Shown here piece after piece: positions 1-8,294 of a stretch of 33,958 nt of DNA. The DNA is taken from assembly GCA_017546605.1 (NCBI GenBank), contig JAFYSH010000023.1, positions 1 to 33,958 on the forward strand, read 5' to 3'. How positions within the stretch are numbered: position 1 is the stretch's first letter; every line of letters starts with the position of its first letter. Source of the stretch: Bacteroidales bacterium (lineage in GTDB: Bacteria > Bacteroidota > Bacteroidia > Bacteroidales > UBA932). Under the pieces are notes generated by a model that saw only the letters and a list, made by a program, of their open reading frames with translations, searched no databases and was not told where the DNA came from. Made by a program: the position numbers and the translations under genes.

Positions 1-89
1 ACTCCATACTGTTCTGTAACTTGTTTTTCAGTATGACCTGATAAATAACTTTTAACAGCTTCTAGTTTAATTTCAAAACTAAATTTCAT
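1..89 (-). CDS. IS3-family transposase OrfA, N-terminal fragment
   Basis: Starting at the ATG at 87-89, the minus strand encodes MKFSFEIKLEAVKSYLSG and continues to the window edge for 29 codons without a stop. This matches the start of the helix-turn-helix OrfA (InsE/IS150 type) that binds the IS ends and supplies the first half of the OrfA-OrfB frameshift transposase. The start sits about 40 bp inside the IS terminus, as expected. The rest of the gene lies outside the window, so activity cannot be assessed. Confidence 0.75.
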   Translation of the reverse strand, partial: MKFSFEIKLEAVKSYLSGHTEKQVTEQYG

Positions 90-130
90 AACAAAACCCC
101 GAAAGTTTTTTGTCTAACTTTCGGGGTTCA
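1..130 (-). mobile_element. IS3-family (IS150-like) insertion sequence, left end, truncated by window edge
   Basis: Read on the minus strand, the element begins TGAACCCCGAAAGTTAGAC at position 130, which resembles the terminal inverted repeat of IS150-type IS3 elements. A perfect 13-bp inverted repeat (95-107 with 116-128, 8-nt loop) lies just inside the end, upstream of the OrfA start, as is common in this subgroup. Only about 130 bp are in view, so the other end, the target duplication and the completeness of the element cannot be judged. The boundary at 130 is inferred from the TG...CA terminal rule. Confidence 0.75.
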
Positions 131-227
131 TGTCAAAGTCTAAATTGACTTTTTAGTCAGCCTCTGTCATTTATCCATCTAGTCTTTCTCCGAATCTTTA
201 CGGGGACCATCCGGAAATTGTTCGTAC

Positions 228-650
228 TTATCCTTTTTGGTTATAATCGGCATTCATCAGATTTGAGGCCTTCATGAATTTATACACATAGACGAACGGA
301 CCAATCAGAATTAGCGATCCCAAAATATTCCACAACCAAAAATCAGATGCTCCGAAATTATACGGGACTCCTCTGCGTTTCAATTCATTGCCAATTCGAT
401 TTGAAATTCGATGGTACCACACGAAATAAGCAATCCCCAAAGTCAGCCAGGAGAAAATAAAATACATGAGACAGAAGTGCATGGTACGCTTTCCATCGTA
501 TCGGCTGGCTATGATATCAATTTCACTTGAAATCTTGGAATAGATAACAATCGGATAGATTCCAAAGGTCAAAATTCCAAAAATAATCATTTTCAAAAGA
601 CCTCGTCTGGTGCTTAACTGGAACTGAGGCACAGGATAAACAGGTTGCAT
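228..650 (-). CDS. DUF4234-like small integral membrane protein
   Basis: This 140-residue protein has three or four hydrophobic segments (about residues 19-38, 57-78 and 105-127). The pattern FGILTFGIYPIVIYSKI and a later FSWLTLGIAYFVWYHRI-like segment are typical of DUF4234 membrane proteins, whose function is unknown. The chain ends NADYNQKG, close to the usual end of the family. It is a single-gene unit with a TAACTTTG -7 box 34 bp upstream, and it lies next to the IS element, which inserted downstream of its 3' end without cutting it. A +1 shift near the stop would add about 15 charged residues, but nothing requires this. Confidence 0.7.
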   Translation of the reverse strand: MQPVYPVPQFQLSTRRGLLKMIIFGILTFGIYPIVIYSKISSEIDIIASRYDGKRTMHFCLMYFIFSWLTLGIAYFVWYHRISNRIGNELKRRGVPYNFGASDFWLWNILGSLILIGPFVYVYKFMKASNLMNADYNQKG

Positions 651-683
651 AAGATAAAATTTAAGTTAAGGTTATCATTTCCT

Positions 684-691
684 CAAAGTTA
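684..691 (-). promoter_or_regulatory. -7 box of the DUF4234-like gene
   Basis: The minus strand reads TAACTTTG, matching the Bacteroidetes -7 consensus TAnnTTTG. It is 33 bp before the ATG at 650. About 20 bp further upstream is a T-run rather than a clear TTTG. Confidence 0.5.
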
Positions 692-714
692 GCAAATTAT
701 TTCAAGAACATAAA

Positions 715-741
715 AGAAGCCAACAAAAATTGCTGGCTTCT
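715..741 (-). terminator. Rho-independent terminator of the OmpA-family gene
   Basis: An 8-bp perfect stem (715-722 with 734-741) is followed on the minus strand by a TTTT run. It lies about 25 bp downstream of the stop at 765. Confidence 0.75.
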
Positions 742-764
742 ACTCATTTGTTTTATAATACAAG

Positions 765-1982
765 CTATTTAATCACCACTGAACGGTTCAATGCCGGTTC
801 TTGGAATTGGTTGTGCGCCGATCCATCTACTCGTTTGATGAGGCGGTGTTCGGATACACCGTACTTCTTCACCAAGAGGTTATAGACGTAATTCAATCGT
901 TTTTCACTCAACTTCTTGTTGTACTCCGGCGTACCGGTGGCACTGTCTGCTGAACCAATAATCGTAAAGGTCTTGGTCGGATTGGCTTCCAAAATCGTCT
1001 TTACATAGTAATCCAACTGGGTCAATTGGCGTTTATCCAAGGTGGATCGGTTTAGAGCAAAGAATACTGCAACCGGAGAAGTCTTGGTGGCCAACGCATC
1101 TTGCGTATCGGACAAAGCCGTTTCTGTTTGAACCAGTTTTTGATATAGCAACTCGTTCTCCTCTGCCAATTCTTCGTTGTTGGCAACTTGCACGGCTGTA
1201 GCCACTTCCAATGCTGCAATGGCTTCTTCATAAGGGGCGTAATTCGGGATTACCGGAGGCTGCACACGGTTGAAGTTCGTTTTGCACAAATTCACTGCCA
1301 GTCCGACGGTTGCAGAAGTGATAAAATCTGCACGATGATCTCGCGTATCCGAATCAAAATCAGAATCACTCATAATCGCACGCAAGTCCATGGTGATCTG
1401 CAGGCGATCGTTCAAACGGAAGGTATTGTACAAACCACCACCAACAATGAACTCATCATTCCCTGAGAAAATATTCTTGGTATAAGTACGGCCAACACCT
1501 GCACTTAGGTAAGGCGAAAGGTTCCAGAGTCGGGTTTGCTTGTAGCCCCAGATGCCATTGGTCATGTTCCACATCAAATCACCGTGGAGCAAGATCACCC
1601 CAAAGTGTTCGTTGTACACTCCCTCTGCATGACGGCTTGTTACATAAGCTGAATTTGGATCTTTGGAATAGCCATTGGCAGTTACGCCACTGTATCCCAA
1701 TCGAATACCGATAGACGGGGTAATCCATTTTCCGACGTATAGGTCCATAGCAAGTGCCAAGCGGCCCTTTAATGCGTGGTAAGCATCGTCTTCCCCGATA
1801 TAGTAGTTCACACCCCCACCCAGGTTAACAAAGGTATTGTCAAAAAATCTATTGGTTTCATAGGGGCCACGAACAATATTGCCACATTCGTCGCGATTTC
1901 CATCTTCTTGGGCAAAGGCCGTCCATGAGATCAAGGCCAATGCTACAGTCAAGACACCTTGTGAGAAAAAATTCGTTTTCAT
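765..1982 (-). CDS. OmpA-family outer-membrane/peptidoglycan-binding protein
   Basis: The chosen ATG at 1982 gives 405 residues starting MKTNFFSQGVLTVALALISW, with a signal peptide ending near AFA. A TTG two codons upstream is the only longer option. Residues about 25-235 look like a beta-barrel. A helical coiled-coil stretch rich in E, A and L follows (about 250-300), and then a C-terminal OmpA domain (about 303-405). That domain has the GSADSATGTPEYNKKLSEKR motif, whose Asp and Arg are the ligands for peptidoglycan diaminopimelate in this family. The protein probably links the outer membrane to the cell wall. It is monocistronic, with a terminator hairpin downstream. Its exact porin type is not recognised. 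Confidence 0.88.
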   Translation of the reverse strand: MKTNFFSQGVLTVALALISWTAFAQEDGNRDECGNIVRGPYETNRFFDNTFVNLGGGVNYYIGEDDAYHALKGRLALAMDLYVGKWITPSIGIRLGYSGVTANGYSKDPNSAYVTSRHAEGVYNEHFGVILLHGDLMWNMTNGIWGYKQTRLWNLSPYLSAGVGRTYTKNIFSGNDEFIVGGGLYNTFRLNDRLQITMDLRAIMSDSDFDSDTRDHRADFITSATVGLAVNLCKTNFNRVQPPVIPNYAPYEEAIAALEVATAVQVANNEELAEENELLYQKLVQTETALSDTQDALATKTSPVAVFFALNRSTLDKRQLTQLDYYVKTILEANPTKTFTIIGSADSATGTPEYNKKLSEKRLNYVYNLLVKKYGVSEHRLIKRVDGSAHNQFQEPALNRSVVIK

Positions 1983-2067
1983 AATCAATCGTATTTTAAT
2001 TGCATAATGCTGATCTCTCTGAGAGCAATTATTATACCTATACGATGATTATTCTTACAATTATTTT

Positions 2068-3171
2068 CTACTTTTCTACAATTTTCAACCAATTCTCATT
2101 CTTCAGGTACCATTGGACGGTACGTTCCAAGCCTTGCTCAAACTGCAAGGTGGGTTCCCAACCTAATTCACGCTGAATCTTAGAGGAATCAATGGCATAT
2201 CGCAAATCGTGTCCGGCCCGATCCGTCACAAACGTAATCAGCGATCGGCTATGCCCTTGAGGATTTCCCAAGTGACGATCCACTGTATCGACCAACAATT
2301 CGATCAAGTCAATGTTTTTCCATTCGTTAAAGCCCCCCACGTTATAGGTATCACCCGCTTTCCCCTGATGAAAAATCAAATCAATAGCCCGGGCATGATC
2401 TTCCACATAAAGCCAATCCCGCACATTCTCCCCTTTTCCATAGACCGGCAAAGAACGGCCTTGCACAATGTTTCGAATAAAAAGTGGAATGAGTTTTTCC
2501 GGGTATTGGTAGGGACCGTAATTGTTGGAGCAATTGCTGATGACTGTCGGCATTCCATACGTATCGTGAAAAGCACGAACAAAGTGGTCTGAAGCCGCTT
2601 TAGAAGCTGAATACGGAGAATGAGGACGATAGGCTGTCGTTTCAAGGAAGAATTCCTGACCATAGGCCAAGTGATGCTCGCCCGAAGAAGCCTTGGTTGA
2701 GAACGGGGGCTCAATTCCTTCCGGGTGTGTCAGTTCCAATGCACCGTACACTTCATCTGTGGAAATATGGTAGAAACGTTTTCCTTCGTATTTTTCCGGC
2801 AATGCCTCCCATACAAATTTTGCTGCTTGCAACAAGGACAATGTCCCCATCACATTGGTTTGTGCAAAGGTAAAGGGATCTTCAATGCTGCGGTCCACAT
2901 GACTCTCTGCCGCCAGGTGAATGATGCCATCAATCTTCCAGTTCTTCATCAACGCGACTACCTGCTGGAAATCACATATATCAGCTTGTACAAAATGATA
3001 ATTGGGTGCTTGCTCTACATCTTTCAGATTCGCCAAACAACCTGCGTAAGTCAGTTTGTCCAGGTTGATAATCCGATAAGACGGATACTTATTCACCAAA
3101 TGACGGACCACATGGCTTCCAATAAAACCAGCACCGCCCGTAATCAATAGATTGCGTTGAATTTTACTCAT
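2068..3171 (-). CDS. rfbB: dTDP-glucose 4,6-dehydratase
   Basis: This 367-residue extended short-chain dehydrogenase/reductase converts dTDP-glucose to dTDP-4-keto-6-deoxyglucose, the second step of dTDP-rhamnose and related sugar synthesis. Visible features are the NAD-binding TGGAGFIGSH (11-20), the catalytic Thr-Asp-Glu at 138-140 (ISTDEVYG) and the YSASK motif with Tyr187 and Lys191. An insertion near residues 160-180 (SSGEHHLAYGQEFFLETTA) makes it slightly longer than the common 350-360. It starts 8 bp after rfbA, so the two are co-transcribed. The epimerase (rfbC) and reductase (rfbD) of the pathway are not in this window. Confidence 0.95.
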   Translation of the reverse strand: MSKIQRNLLITGGAGFIGSHVVRHLVNKYPSYRIINLDKLTYAGCLANLKDVEQAPNYHFVQADICDFQQVVALMKNWKIDGIIHLAAESHVDRSIEDPFTFAQTNVMGTLSLLQAAKFVWEALPEKYEGKRFYHISTDEVYGALELTHPEGIEPPFSTKASSGEHHLAYGQEFFLETTAYRPHSPYSASKAASDHFVRAFHDTYGMPTVISNCSNNYGPYQYPEKLIPLFIRNIVQGRSLPVYGKGENVRDWLYVEDHARAIDLIFHQGKAGDTYNVGGFNEWKNIDLIELLVDTVDRHLGNPQGHSRSLITFVTDRAGHDLRYAIDSSKIQRELGWEPTLQFEQGLERTVQWYLKNENWLKIVEK

Positions 3172-3179
3172 AATACCTT

Positions 3180-4055
3180 CTAAATCAGGCTCAACAAATA
3201 CTGCCCATAAGGATTGTTACGCATCGGCTCAGCCAATAAGTGCAACTGATCGGCTGAAATCCAGCCTTTCTCAAAAGCAATGGCTTCCAAGCATGCAATT
3301 TTTAGGCCTTGTCGTTTTTCGATAACCTCGACAAAAGTGGAAGCTTCCGCCAAAGAATCATGGGTTCCAGTATCCAGCCAAGCAAAACCGCGTCCCAACG
3401 TCTCCAGACGAAGCGTCCCCTGTTCCAGGAAGGCTTGATTTACAGAGGTAATTTCCAGTTCCCCACGCGCAGACGGACGGATTCCTTTGGCAATTTCCAC
3501 GACTTGATTCGGGTAAAAATAAAGCCCCGTTACGGCATAATTGGATTTTGGATGTTCCGGTTTTTCTTCGATACTCACAACCTGACCTTGCTCATTCATT
3601 TCAGCTACCCCATATCGTTGCGGATTGCTTACCCAATAACCAAAAACCGTAGCTTTCGGATTGTCTTGGCAAGACGCCATTTCCACAGCACGACTCAGCA
3701 TTTGGGTAAAATGAGCGCCGAAAAAGATATTGTCCCCAAGAACCAGACAAACAGCATCCTGACCAATGAACTCCTCACCAATCAAGAAAGCTTGGGCCAG
3801 CCCATCGGGCGAAGGTTGTTCCGCATACGAAAAACAAACACCCAAATCTGCACCATCCCCCAACAAACGGCGGAAACCCGGCAGATCCTGCGGCGTAGAA
3901 ATGATCAGAATATCCCGAATTCCAGCCAACATCAGTACCGAAATGGGATAATAAACCATCGGCTTATCGTATATCGGCAACAATTGTTTGCTCACACCTT
4001 TTGTAATCGGATACAAACGGGTTCCAGAACCTCCTGCCAGAACAATTCCTTTCAT
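3180..4055 (-). CDS. rfbA: glucose-1-phosphate thymidylyltransferase
   Basis: This 291-residue nucleotidyltransferase makes dTDP-glucose from dTTP and glucose 1-phosphate, feeding RfbB. The N-terminal nucleotide-binding signature [20 protein letters not shown] and the substrate loop LGDNIFFG are intact, and the length is normal. It is the first gene of the rfbA-rfbB pair. Its promoter (TATCTTTG on the minus strand at 4085-4092) sits back-to-back with that of galE in a 107-bp gap, so the two nucleotide-sugar transcription units diverge from one control region. Confidence 0.95.
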   Translation of the reverse strand: MKGIVLAGGSGTRLYPITKGVSKQLLPIYDKPMVYYPISVLMLAGIRDILIISTPQDLPGFRRLLGDGADLGVCFSYAEQPSPDGLAQAFLIGEEFIGQDAVCLVLGDNIFFGAHFTQMLSRAVEMASCQDNPKATVFGYWVSNPQRYGVAEMNEQGQVVSIEEKPEHPKSNYAVTGLYFYPNQVVEIAKGIRPSARGELEITSVNQAFLEQGTLRLETLGRGFAWLDTGTHDSLAEASTFVEVIEKRQGLKIACLEAIAFEKGWISADQLHLLAEPMRNNPYGQYLLSLI

Positions 4056-4084
4056 AATACGGTCATATTATCAATCAATGTTAA

Positions 4085-4132
4085 CAAAGATAGGCAATAT
4101 TTCAAAAATAGATACAAGATTCCGTATCTTTG
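4085..4132. promoter_or_regulatory. divergent promoters of rfbA (minus) and galE (plus)
   Basis: Two perfect TATCTTTG -7 boxes face away from each other: 4085-4092 on the minus strand for rfbA and 4125-4132 on the plus strand for galE. The rfbA box has a TTG about 22 bp upstream; the galE -33 is weak. The galE box covers a TTG that could otherwise be read as an upstream galE start, which supports the ATG at 4163. Confidence 0.6.
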
Positions 4133-4162
4133 TCGCAGATAGTAACGAATACCAACAAGATC

Positions 4163-5194
4163 ATGAGCAAAACCATTCTGGTAACCGGAGGAGCCGGATA
4201 CATCGGCAGCCACACCCTGATTGAACTGCACAACGCAGGTTATGATTTCATTGTCGTGGACAATTTGGTCAACTCGCAAAAAGAGTCACTTTACCGTGTT
4301 GCAAAAATCATCGGTCGGAACATCCCGTTCTATGAAGTGGACATTCGTGATGCCGTTGCCATGGATGAAATCCTGACACTACATCCCGTGGATGCCTGCA
4401 TCCATTTTGCAGGACTCAAGGCGGTCGGAGAATCGGTTTCAAAACCGCTGGAATATTACAGCAACAACATGACCGGTACCTTTGTATTGGTAGAACAACT
4501 GCGCAAACACGGTTGCAAAAACCTCATTTTTTCTTCTTCTGCCACCGTGTATGGCAATCCGGCACAGATTCCGATCACGGAAAACTGCCCAAAAGGCCAA
4601 TGCACCAACCCCTACGGGCAAACCAAAAGTATGCTGGAAGAAGTCTTGACAGACATTCAGAAAGCCGATCCGCAGTGGAACATAGTCTTATTGCGTTACT
4701 TCAATCCGATTGGGGCCCACCCCAGTGGACAGATTGGCGAAAACCCTAATGGAATTCCCAACAACCTAATGCCCTATATCACGCAAGTCGCTGTAGGAAA
4801 ACGTCCTGAACTCGGTATCTTTGGAAATGATTATGACACCCACGATGGAACAGGTGTGCGGGACTTTATCCACGTGGTGGATCTAGCTCGGGGCCATGTC
4901 AGCGCCTTGTCAGCCATCGAGCGAGGATGTGGTTTGGCTATATACAATTTAGGAACCGGACAAGGCTACTCTGTACTAGACCTGGTTAAAACCTTTGAGC
5001 GGGTGAATAGAGTCCCGATTCCCTATCGTATTTTGGATCGCCGTCCGGGCGACATTGCTACCTGTTACAGCAACCCGAGCAAAGCCTTTGAAGAGTTGGG
5101 CTGGAAAGCCCAATATGGCATTGAAGAAATGTGCCGGGATGCCTGGAACTGGCAAAAGAACAACCCAAATGGGTATGAACAAGCCGATTACTAG
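4163..5194 (+). CDS. galE: UDP-glucose 4-epimerase
   Basis: This 343-residue NAD-dependent epimerase interconverts UDP-glucose and UDP-galactose in the Leloir pathway and supplies UDP-galactose for surface polysaccharide. It shows VTGGAGYIGSH (7-17), the Ser-rich SSSATVYG (124-131) and the catalytic pair Tyr151/Lys155 in NPYGQTK. The ATG at 4163 is preferred over an in-frame TTG at 4130 that overlaps the -7 box. Its TAG stop overlaps the stop of the convergent lipoprotein gene within a shared CTAG at 5191-5194. It diverges from rfbA-rfbB, which fits a shared envelope-sugar role. Confidence 0.95.
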   Translation: MSKTILVTGGAGYIGSHTLIELHNAGYDFIVVDNLVNSQKESLYRVAKIIGRNIPFYEVDIRDAVAMDEILTLHPVDACIHFAGLKAVGESVSKPLEYYSNNMTGTFVLVEQLRKHGCKNLIFSSSATVYGNPAQIPITENCPKGQCTNPYGQTKSMLEEVLTDIQKADPQWNIVLLRYFNPIGAHPSGQIGENPNGIPNNLMPYITQVAVGKRPELGIFGNDYDTHDGTGVRDFIHVVDLARGHVSALSAIERGCGLAIYNLGTGQGYSVLDLVKTFERVNRVPIPYRILDRRPGDIATCYSNPSKAFEELGWKAQYGIEEMCRDAWNWQKNNPNGYEQADY

Positions 5195-5544
5195 TATTTC
5201 ATCGGCTCGTCATCCTGTACCAAGGTTTCTCCCTCGATAATAATTTCTTTGTTGGCTCCCGGATTCAAGGGAAACACAACGGCTACCCAGCATTGCAGGC
5301 TCTTCACGTAGATCTTCACATCGACAGAAGCAGGGTCTGCCTTGTATTGCAAGGTCTTTCCTTCCGGAAAATCAGCGCCTCTCGACACAATGGTATTGCC
5401 CAATTCATTGTATTCATAAATGTGCAATTCCATATCAAAGTCGGTTTTATTGGTGATGGTATAAGTGGTTTCCATCATCAAACAAGAAGAGGTTCCAAAC
5501 ACTCCTCCCAACAGCAAGACAAATAAAAGGATCAGTTTTTTCAT
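5191..5544 (-). CDS. small putative lipoprotein
   Basis: With the ATG at 5544 the product is 117 residues and starts MKKLILLFVLLLGGVFGTSSC, a signal peptide with a lipobox-like TSSC. An alternative ATG at 5580 would add 12 polar residues ahead of the hydrophobic core and is less likely. The mature part (about 95 residues) is beta-rich with no recognised domain. It ends in acidic residues (VQDDEPMKY). It is the last gene of the minus-strand run 10190-5191, 64 bp after the PEGA gene, so it may belong to the same envelope unit. Function unknown. Confidence 0.7.
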   Translation of the reverse strand: MKKLILLFVLLLGGVFGTSSCLMMETTYTITNKTDFDMELHIYEYNELGNTIVSRGADFPEGKTLQYKADPASVDVKIYVKSLQCWVAVVFPLNPGANKEIIIEGETLVQDDEPMKY

Positions 5545-5608
5545 TTTTTCAAAAAAGTTATTGATTTTTAATTGTTTCATTTATAACAAGTAATGATGTT
5601 AGGGACTG

Positions 5609-8248
5609 TTAGTAGGTACCCAAATCATCAAGATCCAAGGCAAACAGCGAAGTCAACCAACCGCCGACCAAAGCAAGAGTCCAGCTCATACCTAAGTAAG
5701 GGATTACGCCTTCCGAATAGAATTGGCATCCAATGGAGAGGTCACATAGACCCAAGTTACCCAATCCATAATCTTCTCCAAAGTCAAGCCGCAGCCCCAG
5801 ATCTCCGCCAAATTCATCATCGATCAGACCCAAACCGGCAAATAATTGGACATCATAATCGTTGTAGTCGCTTGTAAGACGGAAGACCGGTCCCGCAACA
5901 TACGATGACACATCCGACCCCCACAACATCGAGAGGTAAAAACCAAGGTTTGAATAGCAATATCCAAAAGAGAAACCATAAGCCCAAGATCCATAACCCG
6001 CATCATAACCGGTCAAATAATCCAACCACCAGCTGTTAAAGTCATCATTTTCCGTTTGGGTCAATGCTGCCGGGAAGAAGGATACCCCGAGTTGCGGAAG
6101 TACGAGTTCGTTATTGAACTTTGCTCCCAAGGTCAAGGAGAGGGGTTCAAACTCGGTCTCGCAAATATCCAAACCAAAGCGCAAACCTGCGTCTGCCAAC
6201 CAATTGAAGTGATTACCTGAGATAAAACCAGCTCCCAAGTATAACTGCCAGTCATAATCATCATCATTCAAACGCAGGAGCGGACCTGCCGTCAAAGCAA
6301 ATTCTCCGAATTCTGCTCCGTACAATCCAGTCACATAGCCCCCCCAACGCTCTACAAGATCACCAGGAATGAATGCAAATGTTGCACCATAATAATTGTA
6401 CGAGTATTTGGGAATGAAACCATTAAGGTTGTAGCCTATACCATAGTTGAACTCTGCAAAATACTTGGTATCAAAATGAGTATAGCTTCTGATCCAACGG
6501 TCTTTCTTCAAACTCAGTTCCACATCGGTCATGCGTCCTTCCATTACATTGATGTATTTTTTAGGAGAATCGTGGTAACCTTTTTTGCTGGCGTAGACCG
6601 AATACTGCCCTGTATTGAGCGACGTATTCCGGTAATTGGTTGTACCCACCTTACGATGGCCGCCTTCATCTTCTCTCTTCATATAAATTGACGCACCGGT
6701 GCGGGTAGAAATATTGACACCACCTTTCTTATGGACAGGTGCTGGCACTGAAACAGAAATCGGGCCCTTACCAATGATTTCATACTCAATTTGTCCGTTG
6801 TTATGTTCCGGCAAAGCTGAGCTGAAACTGTATTTACCCTCTTCCAACTTACCGCTCCAGCGTCCGTTGCCATCGGCTTTACCCAAGTATTTGGAGCCCG
6901 CATAGAGATCGACTCCTGCTTGTGACTGAAGTGTAATATCTGCAATCAAACGACCTTTTTCCAAGGTTTTCATCAAATCCAAGGTTTTTTGATGCTCTAC
7001 ATTCACAGTAAATTGCTGGGTCAAATAGCCTTCTTTTCGGATTGCAATCTTGTGCTCTCCAATCAAAATATTTTGCATCAACGGGGAATTACCCACTTCA
7101 TTACCATCAATGCTTACAATGCAGTTTTTAGGATTGGTTTCCAATGAGATAATACCATACAAAGGTACAGGAGCGCCAACTTCTTTGGTCAAGGTTTGTC
7201 CCGCAGTCACATTAAAGCTAATACTTTGCGATTGGTGACTTGCCAGACGTGCCTCCAAAATGTGCGTGGTGGTACTGCTCAAGTGACCGGTCCAGGAACC
7301 CACTCCGCGTTTGGTGCCGTCCACCCAAATCTCCGCATTGGAATTTTTGGATTTGCAGGTAACATTTGCAAACTGTGCATCCAGTTTAAGGTTAACCACT
7401 TGCACATCTCCTCGACCTTGTACCTTAATGGTTTCCACTTTGGTCGCATATTCATCCAGTTGCAAACGCACATTCAAGTCACCGCGTTTGAACTTGTCGG
7501 TTGTTTTCAAAGGGGTCTTTCCCAAAGGTTTGCCATCAATAATGACGGTGGCACCACTAGGCTCTGAGCGAATATCCAGGTAACTGTAAGCCGGATCCAA
7601 TTGGATGTTGTGCGTTTTATTCTCCTCTGACACTACCAATTTTCCTGTTTTGGTTTCATAGTAGGAGTTCTCAATCCGATAATAGTAGGTTCCATAATCC
7701 AAACGCTTTTGGTAGAAACCATCTGTCAAATACTCGGAGTGAAGTTCGCAAGCCTCGGTACGACCAATATATACCAATACATCTTGGGGTTGAACTTGCA
7801 TCTTCAAGAAGTTTGAACTCATAGACACGTTGGTGACGGACGTCACATTCGCATCGCTGCGCAAGGTGAGCCGATAGACTTTTCCTGATTCAAAATGTAC
7901 CGGGATGGGGCTGATTTCCCGATAGCCCATGCAAGAAAATTCCAGATTCTTTACTTTGAACGGCACCCAAAACCAGATTTCTCCATTCTCACGTTCTTCG
8001 CGTCTTTGTACACCTGCAGCACCGGTTTCCAACATCAACGGATGTTGCAGTTTGTTGGTGACTTTGACTTTAATCAACGCACACAACTTATCATTCTGGT
8101 CATATTCCGGGAAGTACATCCGCGCATCATTGTCATCAGCATCCAATTGAACCTCACTCGCCAACGAAATGTTGAGCGATTGAGCAGGCAGCTGATTCTG
8201 GAAAGAAAAAATAACACTGCACAGAAGTGCGAGCCAATACTTTCTCAT
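5609..8248 (-). CDS. exported PEGA-repeat protein with probable C-terminal beta-barrel
   Basis: This 879-residue protein has a signal peptide (cleavage near AQS, about residue 24). An N-terminal beta-rich region is followed by several PEGA-type modules: about 222-290 (SEPSGATVIIDGKPLGKTPL), 293-356, 364-428 (NPKNCIVSIDGNEVGNSPL), and two more divergent ones to about 580. PEGA domains are surface or periplasmic beta modules named after a sequence motif, often in envelope proteins. Residues about 590-879 are rich in Gly, Tyr, Phe and Trp in alternating patterns, with repeated GLRFGL/GLRLDFG-like strands, suggesting an outer-membrane barrel. It starts 46 bp after the LPP20-like gene and is surely co-transcribed with it. 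The specific function is unknown. Confidence 0.8.
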   Translation of the reverse strand: MRKYWLALLCSVIFSFQNQLPAQSLNISLASEVQLDADDNDARMYFPEYDQNDKLCALIKVKVTNKLQHPLMLETGAAGVQRREERENGEIWFWVPFKVKNLEFSCMGYREISPIPVHFESGKVYRLTLRSDANVTSVTNVSMSSNFLKMQVQPQDVLVYIGRTEACELHSEYLTDGFYQKRLDYGTYYYRIENSYYETKTGKLVVSEENKTHNIQLDPAYSYLDIRSEPSGATVIIDGKPLGKTPLKTTDKFKRGDLNVRLQLDEYATKVETIKVQGRGDVQVVNLKLDAQFANVTCKSKNSNAEIWVDGTKRGVGSWTGHLSSTTTHILEARLASHQSQSISFNVTAGQTLTKEVGAPVPLYGIISLETNPKNCIVSIDGNEVGNSPLMQNILIGEHKIAIRKEGYLTQQFTVNVEHQKTLDLMKTLEKGRLIADITLQSQAGVDLYAGSKYLGKADGNGRWSGKLEEGKYSFSSALPEHNNGQIEYEIIGKGPISVSVPAPVHKKGGVNISTRTGASIYMKREDEGGHRKVGTTNYRNTSLNTGQYSVYASKKGYHDSPKKYINVMEGRMTDVELSLKKDRWIRSYTHFDTKYFAEFNYGIGYNLNGFIPKYSYNYYGATFAFIPGDLVERWGGYVTGLYGAEFGEFALTAGPLLRLNDDDYDWQLYLGAGFISGNHFNWLADAGLRFGLDICETEFEPLSLTLGAKFNNELVLPQLGVSFFPAALTQTENDDFNSWWLDYLTGYDAGYGSWAYGFSFGYCYSNLGFYLSMLWGSDVSSYVAGPVFRLTSDYNDYDVQLFAGLGLIDDEFGGDLGLRLDFGEDYGLGNLGLCDLSIGCQFYSEGVIPYLGMSWTLALVGGWLTSLFALDLDDLGTY

Positions 8249-8294
8249 ATTTTAGGTACTATAAAAGGTTAAATTTACAAGGTTAATCAGGAGA

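Noticed and set aside
182..230. Possible frameshift extending the DUF4234-like protein by about 15 residues
   Set aside because: The protein already ends at the usual place for the family. The extra charged tail has no independent support.
3309..4142. 277-codon plus-strand open frame opposite rfbA
   Set aside because: It is antisense to a well-supported gene, with composition typical of a complementary-strand shadow.
4130..4162. TTG start adding 11 residues to GalE
   Set aside because: The TTG is part of the galE -7 box, so it would not be in the transcript.
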